DNA of 64,000 nucleotides from assembly GCA_947165275.1 (NCBI GenBank), contig CAMUZQ010000004.1, forward strand, positions 18,951 through 82,950. Reading direction: 5' to 3'. Shown here in pieces: positions 19,122 to 28,448 of this stretch. Positions within the stretch are counted from its first letter, which is position 1. Every line of letters starts with the position of its first letter. The position numbers were made by a program, and so were the translations under genes. The stretch comes from an uncultured Lachnospiraceae bacterium. GTDB taxonomy: Bacteria > Bacillota > Clostridia > Lachnospirales > Lachnospiraceae. The notes beneath the pieces are model-generated. The model made no database searches, was not told the DNA's origin, and worked only from the letters and a program-made list of their open reading frames with translations.

Positions 19122-20711
19122 ATGTACAGGATAATGCTTGCAGATGACGAAGGTATCGTCACGGATTCGATCAAATTCATTATAGATAAGGAATTCAAGG
19201 GACTCTGTGAAATAGAGACGGCAAAGACGGGAAGAGCCGTGATAGAGCTTGCCGAGAATTTCAGACCGGATATCGCTTTCATGGATATACAGATGCCGGG
19301 AATAAACGGCATAGAGGCTATGAAGGAGATACGCAGGACAAACTCTTCCACGGTTTTCATCATCCTGAGTGCCTATGACAAATTTGATTATGCCAAGGAA
19401 GCGATAAATCTGGGAGTTCTCGATTACCTGAACAAGCCCTTCAGCAAGGGAATGATAGTGGATGTGCTGGGAAGAGCGATAAAGCAGATAGATACGGCCA
19501 GGGAGCGCCGTAGACAGGAGCTTTCGATACGTGAAAAGATAGAAACAGTCACTCCTGTAATAGAAAACGGCTTTGTTTATTCGATCCTTTTTCAGGAGAG
19601 CCGGCAGGCTATGGAAAATTACAAGGAGCTTTTGGGTGTAGAGGAAAATTACGGGTTTATGATGGTGGTGGCTGTTGTCGATGCTGATTCGGATTCTGAG
19701 AATCCGGTCGGCTCCGGGATAAGGGTCCAGTCAGAGTATACGAGGATCAGGGATATGATAAGGGTCAGGCTCGGCTGCGTGACGGGGCCGCTGCTCTCGA
19801 ATAAGATAATCTGCTATTTTCCCCGGACAGATGCCCACATAGAATACGAAGACAGGGTAAGGATGATAGAAAGATGTGAGGAATTCTTAAAGGAACTCCT
19901 CCAGAAGACCGGGATCTCCGCACGTATAGGCCTGGGATCGATCCAGCCCATAGAGGCTGCATCGGTGTCCTATAAGGCAGCATTGGAGGCGCTTCAGCTT
20001 TCCCGGACCAGAGTGGCTCATGCCGAAGATCTGCCTATAGGCTGCGCATATGAAAAGGATTATCCCGCAGATCTGGAAAAGAAGCTTTTCGCCGCAGTAG
20101 GCGCCGGGAATGTGGGAATGACCAGAGAATATGCCATCAGTTTTTTTTCATGGATGAAGGAGGCCTATCCCGATGCTCTCGTAGATGCAAGGCTGAAATG
20201 TCTGGAGTTTGTATTATGGGCAGAGCGTTTATGCTACGAATCCGGGGGTATGACGTACAGATTTCTCCGCAGGTCGGATTATCTGCCTTCAATAATGGGA
20301 TGCGAAAGCTTTGATGAGCTGGAAAACTGGTTCACCGTAAAGATATGTGAAGCAGCCCGGAATGTAACAGTAAAAAAAGAAGAGAAGCTGGGGAATCTGA
20401 TCGAAGAGGCGAAGGACTATATAGCAGATAATTATTCCAGGGATATCTCCCTTGACGAGATATCCGGAAAGGTGGATGTGAGTCCGTATTATTTCACCAG
20501 GCTCTTTAAGGAAGAAACAGGGGAAACCTTCCTTGAATATCTGACGAGCTTCAGGATCGATAAGGCAAAGGAGCTGATGAAGGATCCGGATATTTCGGTA
20601 AAGGATATATGCTCACAGGTCGGATATGCCGATCCGAATTATTTCTCAAGGATATTCAAGAAGACTGTCGGCAAGACGCCTACGGAGTACAGGGCGGGCA
20701 CAGAGGCTTAA
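19122..20711 (+). CDS. response regulator with AraC-type HTH output, YesN type
   Basis: MLADDEGIVTDSIKF, FMDIQMPGING, C-terminal VSPYYFTRLFKEETGETFLEYLTSFRIDKAKELM. Confidence 0.93.
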   Translation: MYRIMLADDEGIVTDSIKFIIDKEFKGLCEIETAKTGRAVIELAENFRPDIAFMDIQMPGINGIEAMKEIRRTNSSTVFIILSAYDKFDYAKEAINLGVLDYLNKPFSKGMIVDVLGRAIKQIDTARERRRQELSIREKIETVTPVIENGFVYSILFQESRQAMENYKELLGVEENYGFMMVVAVVDADSDSENPVGSGIRVQSEYTRIRDMIRVRLGCVTGPLLSNKIICYFPRTDAHIEYEDRVRMIERCEEFLKELLQKTGISARIGLGSIQPIEAASVSYKAALEALQLSRTRVAHAEDLPIGCAYEKDYPADLEKKLFAAVGAGNVGMTREYAISFFSWMKEAYPDALVDARLKCLEFVLWAERLCYESGGMTYRFLRRSDYLPSIMGCESFDELENWFTVKICEAARNVTVKKEEKLGNLIEEAKDYIADNYSRDISLDEISGKVDVSPYYFTRLFKEETGETFLEYLTSFRIDKAKELMKDPDISVKDICSQVGYADPNYFSRIFKKTVGKTPTEYRAGTEA

Positions 20712-20729
20712 GGGTGATTGGAGACAGAA

Positions 20730-21779
20730 ATGAAGGGTGATCTCAGAAAAGCGGTTTGTTTATTATTGTTTATAATGTCGGCCTGGCTTATAAACGGCTG
20801 CGGCAGCCGTTCCGAGGATAAGGAGGAGTCGCTTGTCCGGGAGGATTCGGATCAGGAGATACAGATCGGGGTCGCTTTTGACAGCTTTCTTATCGAACGC
20901 TGGGAGCGCGACAGGGATATATTCGTATCAAGGGCCAGGGATCTTGGAGCCGTCGTAAATGTACAGAATGCCAATGGAGATGTCGATAAACAGAAGGAAC
21001 AGATCGAATATCTCATCGACAGGAAAATGGACGTGATCGTCGTCATTGCCGTAGACAGCTTTTCGATGAAAAAGGAGATCCAGGAGGCAAAGGATGCAGG
21101 GATAAAGATCATCGCCTATGACCGGCTGATAAATGATGTACCGCTGGATCTTTACATATCCTTTGATAATGAGATGGTAGGACGGTATATGGCAGATGCG
21201 ATCATAGAAAAGCTTCCCTCCGGGGGACGGGTCATGAAGATCAACGGACCTACGAAGGATAATAACGTACTGCTTGTGAACAGAGGCTTTGACAATGAGC
21301 TGCATGGTCACGGGATCAACGTGTTTGACACGTATTACGCTACGGAATGGAAGGGAGAGGAAGCCTTTAACTATCTCTCCGAGAATCCCGAAAAGGCAGA
21401 CAGGGCTGATGCGGTGATGTGCGGCAATGACTCCCTTGCCGGACAGGCCGTGAGGTATTATTCCGAGAAGCAGAGGGCCGGAAGCATACCTATAGTAGGA
21501 CAGGATGCAGATCTGGATGCCTGCCAGAGGATAGTGGAGGGCACACAGACGATGACTGCATATAAAAGCATAGAGCAGCTTGCCAAAAAAGCGGCGGAAG
21601 CGGCGGTTTCGCTGGCAAAGGGAAACAGTGTGGCAGGGGTCACGCAGATGGAGAACGGAAGCTACGAGATCCCCTATCTCAGCATACCTCCGATAATGGT
21701 GACTAAGGATAATATAGACAGTGTGATCATAGACAGCGGATTTCATCTGCGTGAAGATGTCTATCTTAAGGAAAGATAA
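20730..21779 (+). CDS. sugar ABC transporter substrate-binding lipoprotein (XylF-like)
   Basis: Lipobox-like LINGCGS, periplasmic-binding fold QIEYLIDRKMDVIVVIAVDSFSM; AYDRLI. Confidence 0.87.
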   Translation: MKGDLRKAVCLLLFIMSAWLINGCGSRSEDKEESLVREDSDQEIQIGVAFDSFLIERWERDRDIFVSRARDLGAVVNVQNANGDVDKQKEQIEYLIDRKMDVIVVIAVDSFSMKKEIQEAKDAGIKIIAYDRLINDVPLDLYISFDNEMVGRYMADAIIEKLPSGGRVMKINGPTKDNNVLLVNRGFDNELHGHGINVFDTYYATEWKGEEAFNYLSENPEKADRADAVMCGNDSLAGQAVRYYSEKQRAGSIPIVGQDADLDACQRIVEGTQTMTAYKSIEQLAKKAAEAAVSLAKGNSVAGVTQMENGSYEIPYLSIPPIMVTKDNIDSVIIDSGFHLREDVYLKER

Positions 21780-21988
21780 AGGGCGGACTTATTCTTTATA
21801 GCATTTTTTTGACGGTTCAGGACAAATTTGTGCTATCAGCTGCGGAAGTCTCCGGTTCAATACGCAATTATTTCCTGTTTTGTTTCAGATAGCGGTGTGC
21901 TAGTATCATAGCGTACAGAAACTCTGTGCCCTGAAAAAAGACAGGGTCCGGAAAAATTCTAATCATATTTTACAGGGAGGAAACAAAC

Positions 21989-23182
21989 ATGAAGAAAAAG
22001 TTACTCAGTGCCATTCTTTCTATGACAATGGTAGCTGCATTGCTTGCAGGCTGTGGCAGCACCGCCGCTGATACTGCAGCACCCGCAGCAGATGCACCTG
22101 CAGCAGAAGAGGCAGCTCCTGCAGCAGAGGAAGCACCCGCAGCAGACGCAGCTGAAGACACAGCTGCAGCAGCAGACTCAGGTGAGCAGAGCGCAGCTCC
22201 TGCAGAAGGCCTTAAGGTTGGCGTTTCAATGCCTACCAAGGATCTTCAGAGATGGAATCAGGACGGCGCAAACATGGAGAGCCAGCTTAAGGATGCAGGT
22301 TACGAGGTTGACCTTCAGTATGCAAACAATGACGTTCAGACACAGCTTTCACAGGTTGAGAACATGATCTCAAGCGGATGCAACGTTCTCGTTATAGCAG
22401 CTATAGAGGGTTCATCACTTGGTGAGGCTCTTGACATGGCTAAGGAAGCAGCTATCCCGGTTATCGCTTATGACCGTCTTCTCATGGATTCAGATGCAGT
22501 TTCATACTATGCTACATTTGATAACTACATGGTTGGTACGGTTCAGGGTACATATGTAAAGGATACTCTTGATCTTGACAACGCAAAGGGACCTTTCAAC
22601 ATCGAGTTCACAGCAGGAGATCCCGGTGACAACAATGCAGGTTATTTCTTCAACGGCGCTTATGATGTTCTTAAGCCTTACATTGATGAGGGCAAGCTTG
22701 TGATCCAGTCCGGAAAGTCAACCTTCAACGATGTTGCTACTCCTGAGTGGAAGACAGAGACAGCTCAGTCTGAGGCTGAGAACAGGATCTCTTCATTCTA
22801 CACAGACAAGGACATCGATGTATGGCTTTGCTCAAACGACTCTACAGCACTCGGTGTTGAGAACGCACTTGCAGCAAACTACAAGGGCAAGTATCCCATC
22901 GTAACAGGTCAGGACTGCGATATTGAGAATACCAAGAACATGATCGCAGGCAAGCAGTCAATGTCAGTATTCAAGGATACCCGTACACTTGCAAGCCAGG
23001 TTGTTAAGATGGTTGGACAGATCCTTAAGGATGAGACAGTTGATGTAAACGATACAGAGACCTACAACAACAACGTTATAACTGTTCCTTCATACCTTTG
23101 CGAGCCTGTATTTGCAGATGCAAACAACTACAAGGAGATCCTTATAGATTCAGGCTACTACACAGAGGATCAGCTTAAGTAA
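21989..23182 (+). CDS. sugar ABC transporter substrate-binding lipoprotein with Ala/Pro/Glu-rich linker
   Basis: Lipobox LLAGCGS, then AEEAAPAAEEAPAAD linker, then VGVSMPTKDLQRWNQDGANM binding-protein fold. Confidence 0.93.
   Translation: MKKKLLSAILSMTMVAALLAGCGSTAADTAAPAADAPAAEEAAPAAEEAPAADAAEDTAAAADSGEQSAAPAEGLKVGVSMPTKDLQRWNQDGANMESQLKDAGYEVDLQYANNDVQTQLSQVENMISSGCNVLVIAAIEGSSLGEALDMAKEAAIPVIAYDRLLMDSDAVSYYATFDNYMVGTVQGTYVKDTLDLDNAKGPFNIEFTAGDPGDNNAGYFFNGAYDVLKPYIDEGKLVIQSGKSTFNDVATPEWKTETAQSEAENRISSFYTDKDIDVWLCSNDSTALGVENALAANYKGKYPIVTGQDCDIENTKNMIAGKQSMSVFKDTRTLASQVVKMVGQILKDETVDVNDTETYNNNVITVPSYLCEPVFADANNYKEILIDSGYYTEDQLK
22066..22207 (+). repeat. low-complexity Ala-rich coding repeat (GCAGCAGA-like)
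   Basis: Repeated gcagcaga/gcacccgcagca units encoding AAPAADAPAAEEAAPAAEEAPAAD. Confidence 0.8.
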
Positions 23183-23213
23183 TTGAGAACACTCTCAAAT
23201 TTTAACCAAACTG

Positions 23214-23246
23214 AAATTTGGGGCGGGCAATGCCCGCCCCAATTTT
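23214..23246 (+). terminator. strong intercistronic hairpin between binding protein and ATPase (partial terminator or mRNA stabiliser)
   Basis: AAATTTGGGGCGGGCA / TGCCCGCCCCAATTTT, one mismatch in 16 bp, single-base centre. Confidence 0.8.
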
Positions 23247-23298
23247 ACTTATGAAATAAGAGGATTTGTACAGAAGGTATTGAGAGGAGGGAAAAGTT

Positions 23299-24837
23299 TT
23301 GGCAAAAGAATTGCTGAGAATGGATCATATAACCAAGGTCTTCCCCGGTGTAAAGGCATTGGATAATGTCAACCTTTCAGTTGAAGAAGGCGAGATCCAT
23401 GCTCTGGTTGGCGAAAACGGGGCGGGGAAATCCACACTCATGAATGTTTTGAGCGGTATATATCCGTTCGGAACATATGAGGGAGATATCATTTACAATG
23501 GTGAGGTCTGCAAATTTCAGAAGATAAAGGATTCTGAAGAGAAGGGTATAGTTATCATCCATCAGGAGCTGGCCCTTGTACCGCAGATGTCTATAGGCGA
23601 GAATATGTTCCTCGGAAACGAACGGGGAAAGAAAAATGCTATTAACTGGAATGAGACATATGGCGAGGCTGACAAATACTTAAAGATGGTCGGTCTTTCC
23701 GAGTCTTCAAGAGTATTGATAAAGGATATAGGAACAGGTAAGCAGCAGCTTGTCGAGATAGCAAAGGCACTGGCAAAGCATGCAAAGCTCCTTATCCTTG
23801 ATGAGCCCACATCATCTCTTAATGAGACTGATTCAAGAGCACTTCTTGATCTTATGCTTGAATTCAAGAAGCAGGGCATGACAATGATAATCATCAGTCA
23901 TAAGCTCAACGAGGTCGTATATGTTGCGGATAAGATCACTGTTGTCCGTGACGGTTCGACAGTAGAGACCATGGACTGCCACAGCATGGAGATAAACGAG
24001 GATCGTATAATCCGCGGAATGGTCGGCCGTGAGTTGACAAACCGCTTCCCTAAGAGAGAGGGAGTTGAGCTTGGCGATATAAATATGGAGGTGGATAACT
24101 GGACAGTTTACCATCCCCTGTATACAGAGCGTAAGGTGGTCGATGACGTTACCCTCAAGGTCAGGGCAGGCGAGGTGGTCGGTATCTATGGACTTATGGG
24201 TGCCGGTCGTACAGAGCTTGCAATGAGCATATTCGGAAAGTCATACGGATCGAGCATCACCGGAACACTCAAGATACACGGCAAGGAAGTTGACCTGAAA
24301 AATTCAAGAGCTGCCATAGACGCAAAGCTTGCCTATGTTACAGAGGACAGAAAGGGCAACGGTCTTGTGCTTACCAATCCCATAAGGGTAAATACCTCCC
24401 TTGCAAATATGGCAGGTGTCAGCGACAAGGGTGTCATAGATCAGGATAAAGAATATCAGATCGCGGATGATTACAAGAAGAAGCTCAGGACCAAGACCCC
24501 TTCGGTAGAGCAGAATGTAGGTAATCTGTCCGGTGGTAACCAGCAGAAGGTGCTGCTTGCAAAGTGGATGTTCACCGATCCCGATATCCTTATTCTGGAT
24601 GAGCCTACAAGAGGTATAGATGTCGGAGCCAAATACGAGATCTACTGCATCATAAACGATCTTGTAAAAGCAGGAAAGTCTGTCATTATGATTTCTTCAG
24701 AGCTTCCTGAGGTTATCGGTATGAGCGACAGGATATATATCATGAATGAGGGAAGATTCGTAGGAGAGCTCAATGCCGATGAGGCTTCCCAGGAGCGGAT
24801 AATGGCGAATATAGTACAGTCGGGAAGGGGTGAATGA
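23299..24837 (+). CDS. sugar ABC transporter ATP-binding protein (duplicated ABC domains, MglA/XylG type)
   Basis: [26 protein letters not shown], second half [14 protein letters not shown] and [16 protein letters not shown] start. Confidence 0.93.
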   Translation: MAKELLRMDHITKVFPGVKALDNVNLSVEEGEIHALVGENGAGKSTLMNVLSGIYPFGTYEGDIIYNGEVCKFQKIKDSEEKGIVIIHQELALVPQMSIGENMFLGNERGKKNAINWNETYGEADKYLKMVGLSESSRVLIKDIGTGKQQLVEIAKALAKHAKLLILDEPTSSLNETDSRALLDLMLEFKKQGMTMIIISHKLNEVVYVADKITVVRDGSTVETMDCHSMEINEDRIIRGMVGRELTNRFPKREGVELGDINMEVDNWTVYHPLYTERKVVDDVTLKVRAGEVVGIYGLMGAGRTELAMSIFGKSYGSSITGTLKIHGKEVDLKNSRAAIDAKLAYVTEDRKGNGLVLTNPIRVNTSLANMAGVSDKGVIDQDKEYQIADDYKKKLRTKTPSVEQNVGNLSGGNQQKVLLAKWMFTDPDILILDEPTRGIDVGAKYEIYCIINDLVKAGKSVIMISSELPEVIGMSDRIYIMNEGRFVGELNADEASQERIMANIVQSGRGE

Positions 24838-24838
24838 C

Positions 24839-26005
24839 ATGAGTATAAATATTAAAGATGTACTTAAGAAATATACGATGGTATTTGCCCTTATAGCGGT
24901 GATCATCTTCTTTCAGCTGATGACAGGCGGAAAGATGCTTCTGCCGCAGAATGTAAATAACCTTATTTCACAGAATGCATATGTGTTTGTACTTGCAGCA
25001 GGTATGCTGCTCTGTATCCTTACCGGTGGAAATATCGATCTGGCTTGCGGATCGGTGGTCTGCTTCTTGGGTGGTATCGGAGCAGTTGTAATGTCGAAGG
25101 ACATAAACTGGGTCGTTGCGGTCATCATAATGCTCATCGGCGGCATACTGGTCGGCGCATGGCAGGGCTACTGGATAGCTTATGTGAAGGTGCCGCCCTT
25201 CATTGCAACTCTCGCAGGCATGTATGCCTTCAGAGGTTTGTCCAACTTTGTTCTTAACGGATATTCGGTAGGTATAGATGATGCCGTATTCCTGAATGTG
25301 TTCGGCGGCGGAGCAGACTGTTATGTACCGGATATTTTCGGCGGACAGGGTCTTAATCTGACCTGCCTGCTTGCCGGTATCATCCTGGTCGTGATCTATG
25401 TACTTGTGGTGATAAAGAACAGGATGTCTGCTATCAAGGCAGGATATGATGTCGGTCCCTTCTATTCAGAGATCATCAAGATGGTGATAATAAGTGTGGC
25501 GGTCATATGGTTTTTCCTGAAGCTCTCCAGCTATAAGGGTATCCCGACATCACTTATATGGATAGGAGTTGTTCTCCTTGCATATGCCTACATCACCGCA
25601 AATACTACCATGGGACGTTATCTCTATGCAGTAGGCGGAAATGAAAAGGCAACTAATCTTTCAGGTATTGACTCCAGGAAGGTATACTTCTTCGCATATG
25701 TAAACATGGGTCTCATGTCAGGTCTTGCCGGCATACTTACCGTAGCCAGAGCTACACATGCAGAGCCTACATTCGGACAGGGCTACGAGATGGACGCCAT
25801 CGCTGCCTGCTTCATAGGAGGAGCTTCGGCATACGGCGGTGAAGGTAATGTATTCGGTATAGTCATCGGTGCGCTTCTCATGGGTGTCATCAACATGGGA
25901 ATGAGTATCATCGGCGTGGAAGCCAACTATCAGAAGGTGGTCAAGGGTATCGTCGTTCTGGTAGCGATCATATTTGACGTAGTGTCAAGTAAGAAGAAAA
26001 AGTAA
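24839..26005 (+). CDS. sugar ABC transporter permease (first of two)
   Basis: Polytopic; LTGGNIDLACGSVVCFLG and GNEKATNLSGIDSRKV branched-chain/ribose-type permease motifs. Confidence 0.92.
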   Translation: MSINIKDVLKKYTMVFALIAVIIFFQLMTGGKMLLPQNVNNLISQNAYVFVLAAGMLLCILTGGNIDLACGSVVCFLGGIGAVVMSKDINWVVAVIIMLIGGILVGAWQGYWIAYVKVPPFIATLAGMYAFRGLSNFVLNGYSVGIDDAVFLNVFGGGADCYVPDIFGGQGLNLTCLLAGIILVVIYVLVVIKNRMSAIKAGYDVGPFYSEIIKMVIISVAVIWFFLKLSSYKGIPTSLIWIGVVLLAYAYITANTTMGRYLYAVGGNEKATNLSGIDSRKVYFFAYVNMGLMSGLAGILTVARATHAEPTFGQGYEMDAIAACFIGGASAYGGEGNVFGIVIGALLMGVINMGMSIIGVEANYQKVVKGIVVLVAIIFDVVSSKKKK

Positions 26006-26019
26006 GGGAGGAGGAAGTC

Positions 26020-27198
26020 ATGACGAACAATAATGTATCAAGTGTCTTAAAGAAAAATGCAATGCTGATTGTCCTTGTCCTGGTTTACATCTTTTTCACA
26101 GTTACGACAAGCGGACAGATGTTCCAGCCAATGAACTTTAATGCATTGATCACTCAGAATGCATATGTCTTTGTGCTGGCAACAGGTATGTTGATGTGTA
26201 TGCTGACAGGAGGTAATATAGACCTTTCCTGTGGATCGTTTGTCTGTTTCCTGGGATCAGTCGGCGGCATATTGATGGTAGTGAAGCAGATGAATCCCGG
26301 TGTTTCAATATTATTGATGCTTCTTGTGGGTCTGGTCTATGGCTCGATCCTGGGTTATCTTATAGCCTATGTTGACATACCGCCGTGGATAGCTACACTG
26401 GCAGGATATCTTGCTTTCAGAGGCTGGGGCACAGCTCTTCTCAGCGCCAACAGTACTACAGGAAGTATTTCACTTGCTGCACAGAAGGGCTTCCTTGCTA
26501 TCTTTTCAGGCAAGGTATTCTCTACACCGGTAGGCAAGACAAACATGGTCTGCATCATCGCAGGTGTTGTAGCCTGTGTGGTAGTCATTGCAACATCCGT
26601 CCTCAGCAGATCCGCGAAGCTTAAAAAGGGCTATGAAGCAGAGTCTATGCTGGCAGTTATCGTAAAATGCGTACTGTCCTCAGCGGTAATAATGCTTTTT
26701 GCATTCAAGCTCTCACTGGCAGGCGGTATCCCTACAGTCCTTGTATGGGTGGTGGTGATAGTTCTTATATATAACTTCATTACGTCCCGTACCGTCCTCG
26801 GAAGATATTTCTATACCATCGGAGGAAATGCGGAGGCTACCAGGCTTTCCGGTGTGGATACAAGGAAGATCATGTTTCTGGCATATCTGAATATGGCAAT
26901 GCTTACTGCAATAACCACCTTCATAGTCACGGCAAGGTTCCAGGCAGCAAATTCACAGGCAGGAACCTACTATGAGATGGATGCCATAGCAGCGTGCGTT
27001 GTCGGCGGAGTCTCAGCATACGGCGGAGCAGGCAACATCTTCGGAATGGTAGTCGGAGCTACACTGATAGGTGTCATCAACCTCGGAATGTCACTGATGA
27101 GCGTCGATGCAAACTGGCAGAAGGTCGTTAAGGGTATAGTTCTTCTGGCCGCTGTAGTATTTGATATTCTTGCTGATAAGAAGAACAGCACAAAATAA
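26020..27198 (+). CDS. sugar ABC transporter permease (second, paralogous)
   Basis: LTGGNIDLSCGSFVCFLG and GNAEATRLSGVDTRKI; similar along its length to the preceding ORF. Confidence 0.92.
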   Translation: MTNNNVSSVLKKNAMLIVLVLVYIFFTVTTSGQMFQPMNFNALITQNAYVFVLATGMLMCMLTGGNIDLSCGSFVCFLGSVGGILMVVKQMNPGVSILLMLLVGLVYGSILGYLIAYVDIPPWIATLAGYLAFRGWGTALLSANSTTGSISLAAQKGFLAIFSGKVFSTPVGKTNMVCIIAGVVACVVVIATSVLSRSAKLKKGYEAESMLAVIVKCVLSSAVIMLFAFKLSLAGGIPTVLVWVVVIVLIYNFITSRTVLGRYFYTIGGNAEATRLSGVDTRKIMFLAYLNMAMLTAITTFIVTARFQAANSQAGTYYEMDAIAACVVGGVSAYGGAGNIFGMVVGATLIGVINLGMSLMSVDANWQKVVKGIVLLAAVVFDILADKKNSTK

Positions 27199-27247
27199 TA
27201 CAGATCTTTAAAAATGCACCGGAAACCGGACAGAAAAAGATCCTGGG

Positions 27248-27280
27248 AACCGCACGAGCGATCGTGCGGTTCTTTTTTTT
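27248..27280 (+). terminator. intrinsic terminator of sugar transport operon
   Basis: AACCGCACGA-GCGA-TCGTGCGGTT followed by CTTTTTTTTT. Confidence 0.9.
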
Positions 27281-27321
27281 ACAAAACAGGCTGTATTTGT
27301 TATAATTTCTAGGATTTGATT

Positions 27322-28446
27322 ATGAAGGATCCGGCAATAGTCATAATAGCATATAACAGAGCAGATTCTCTTAAGCGGCTGCTGTCTTCCATAGCAAGAG
27401 CTGATTATTCAGATACCTCAGATATAACCCTGATCATAAGTATAGATAAAGGAAACAACGAGGACGTGATAAGGGCGGCTGAGGATTTTTCATGGCTTCA
27501 CGGAAAAAAAACGGTGATAAAAAGAGAAAAGAACATGGGTCTGAAAGCCCACGTTCTGGCCTGTTCTCAGCTTGCCGTTGAATACGGAAGCCTGATCGTG
27601 CTGGAGGATGATCTTTATGTTTCCAGGGATTATTACGACTATACAAAAGAAGCGCTGGAATTCGTAAAGGACGACGGGCGCATAGCTGGTGTTTCATTAT
27701 ATGATCATCTTTTTAATGTTCATGTAAGAGAGCCTTTCGAAGCCGTAAATGACGGTTACGACAACTGGTATTTTCAATTTGCATCCTCCTGGGGGCAGGC
27801 TTACACAGCCGCGCAGTGGCAGGGCTTCAGTGACTGGATGAAGGAAAATGATAATACTCCTTTTCCTGATACGGTGCCGGAGAATGTCCGGACATGGGAT
27901 GATCGTTCGTGGCTGAAATACTGCATAAGATACGCAGTTGAGACTGATAAATACTTTTTATATCCCAGAGTAAGCCACAGTACCAATTTCTCTGAGGACG
28001 GAGGAACACATAAATCAGGTCAGGCTGCAGATTTTCAGGTGCCTCTGAGTCATAGGAGGAAGGGAGGGTATGTTTTTTCCTCTCCGGATGACACGATCAG
28101 CATATACGACGCTTTTTTCGAAAACATATATCTTAAGAAGCTTCTGGGAACGGACAGGGACGTGGTGATAGATCTGTACGGCAGCAAGCAGGTACCGGAT
28201 CATGGCCTTTTGCTATCCTCCAGGGCTCTGCCTTACAAAATACTGTCCGGCTACGGAAGATCTCTCCGTCCCATCGACGCAAATATCATAAATGAACTGC
28301 CGGGATCGGTTTTCAGATTATATGATCTGAGCTGCCCTGCACAGATCGTGAAGGCAGATGATGTCGACAGGCTCTTTTACAACTATCGTGCATTTAAGAC
28401 AAAATACGGTCTGCAGATACTTATGAGAAGGTTATTCGGGAAATAG
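27322..28446 (+). CDS. glycosyltransferase family 2-like protein
   Basis: IVIIAYNRADSLKRLLSSI, LEDDLYVSRDYYDY; TATAAT at 27301-27306 and AGGA SD upstream. Confidence 0.82.
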   Translation: MKDPAIVIIAYNRADSLKRLLSSIARADYSDTSDITLIISIDKGNNEDVIRAAEDFSWLHGKKTVIKREKNMGLKAHVLACSQLAVEYGSLIVLEDDLYVSRDYYDYTKEALEFVKDDGRIAGVSLYDHLFNVHVREPFEAVNDGYDNWYFQFASSWGQAYTAAQWQGFSDWMKENDNTPFPDTVPENVRTWDDRSWLKYCIRYAVETDKYFLYPRVSHSTNFSEDGGTHKSGQAADFQVPLSHRRKGGYVFSSPDDTISIYDAFFENIYLKKLLGTDRDVVIDLYGSKQVPDHGLLLSSRALPYKILSGYGRSLRPIDANIINELPGSVFRLYDLSCPAQIVKADDVDRLFYNYRAFKTKYGLQILMRRLFGK

Positions 28447-28448
28447 AC

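Noticed and set aside
20928-21746. 272-aa minus-strand ORF
   Set aside because: Fully antisense to the binding-protein gene 20730-21779; no domain motifs
22066-22207. CRISPR-like or tandem DNA repeat
   Set aside because: It is low-complexity coding sequence for an Ala-rich lipoprotein linker, without unique spacers
22044-22367. 107-aa Gln-rich plus-strand ORF
   Set aside because: Out-of-frame reading of the GCA-rich linker of 21989-23182
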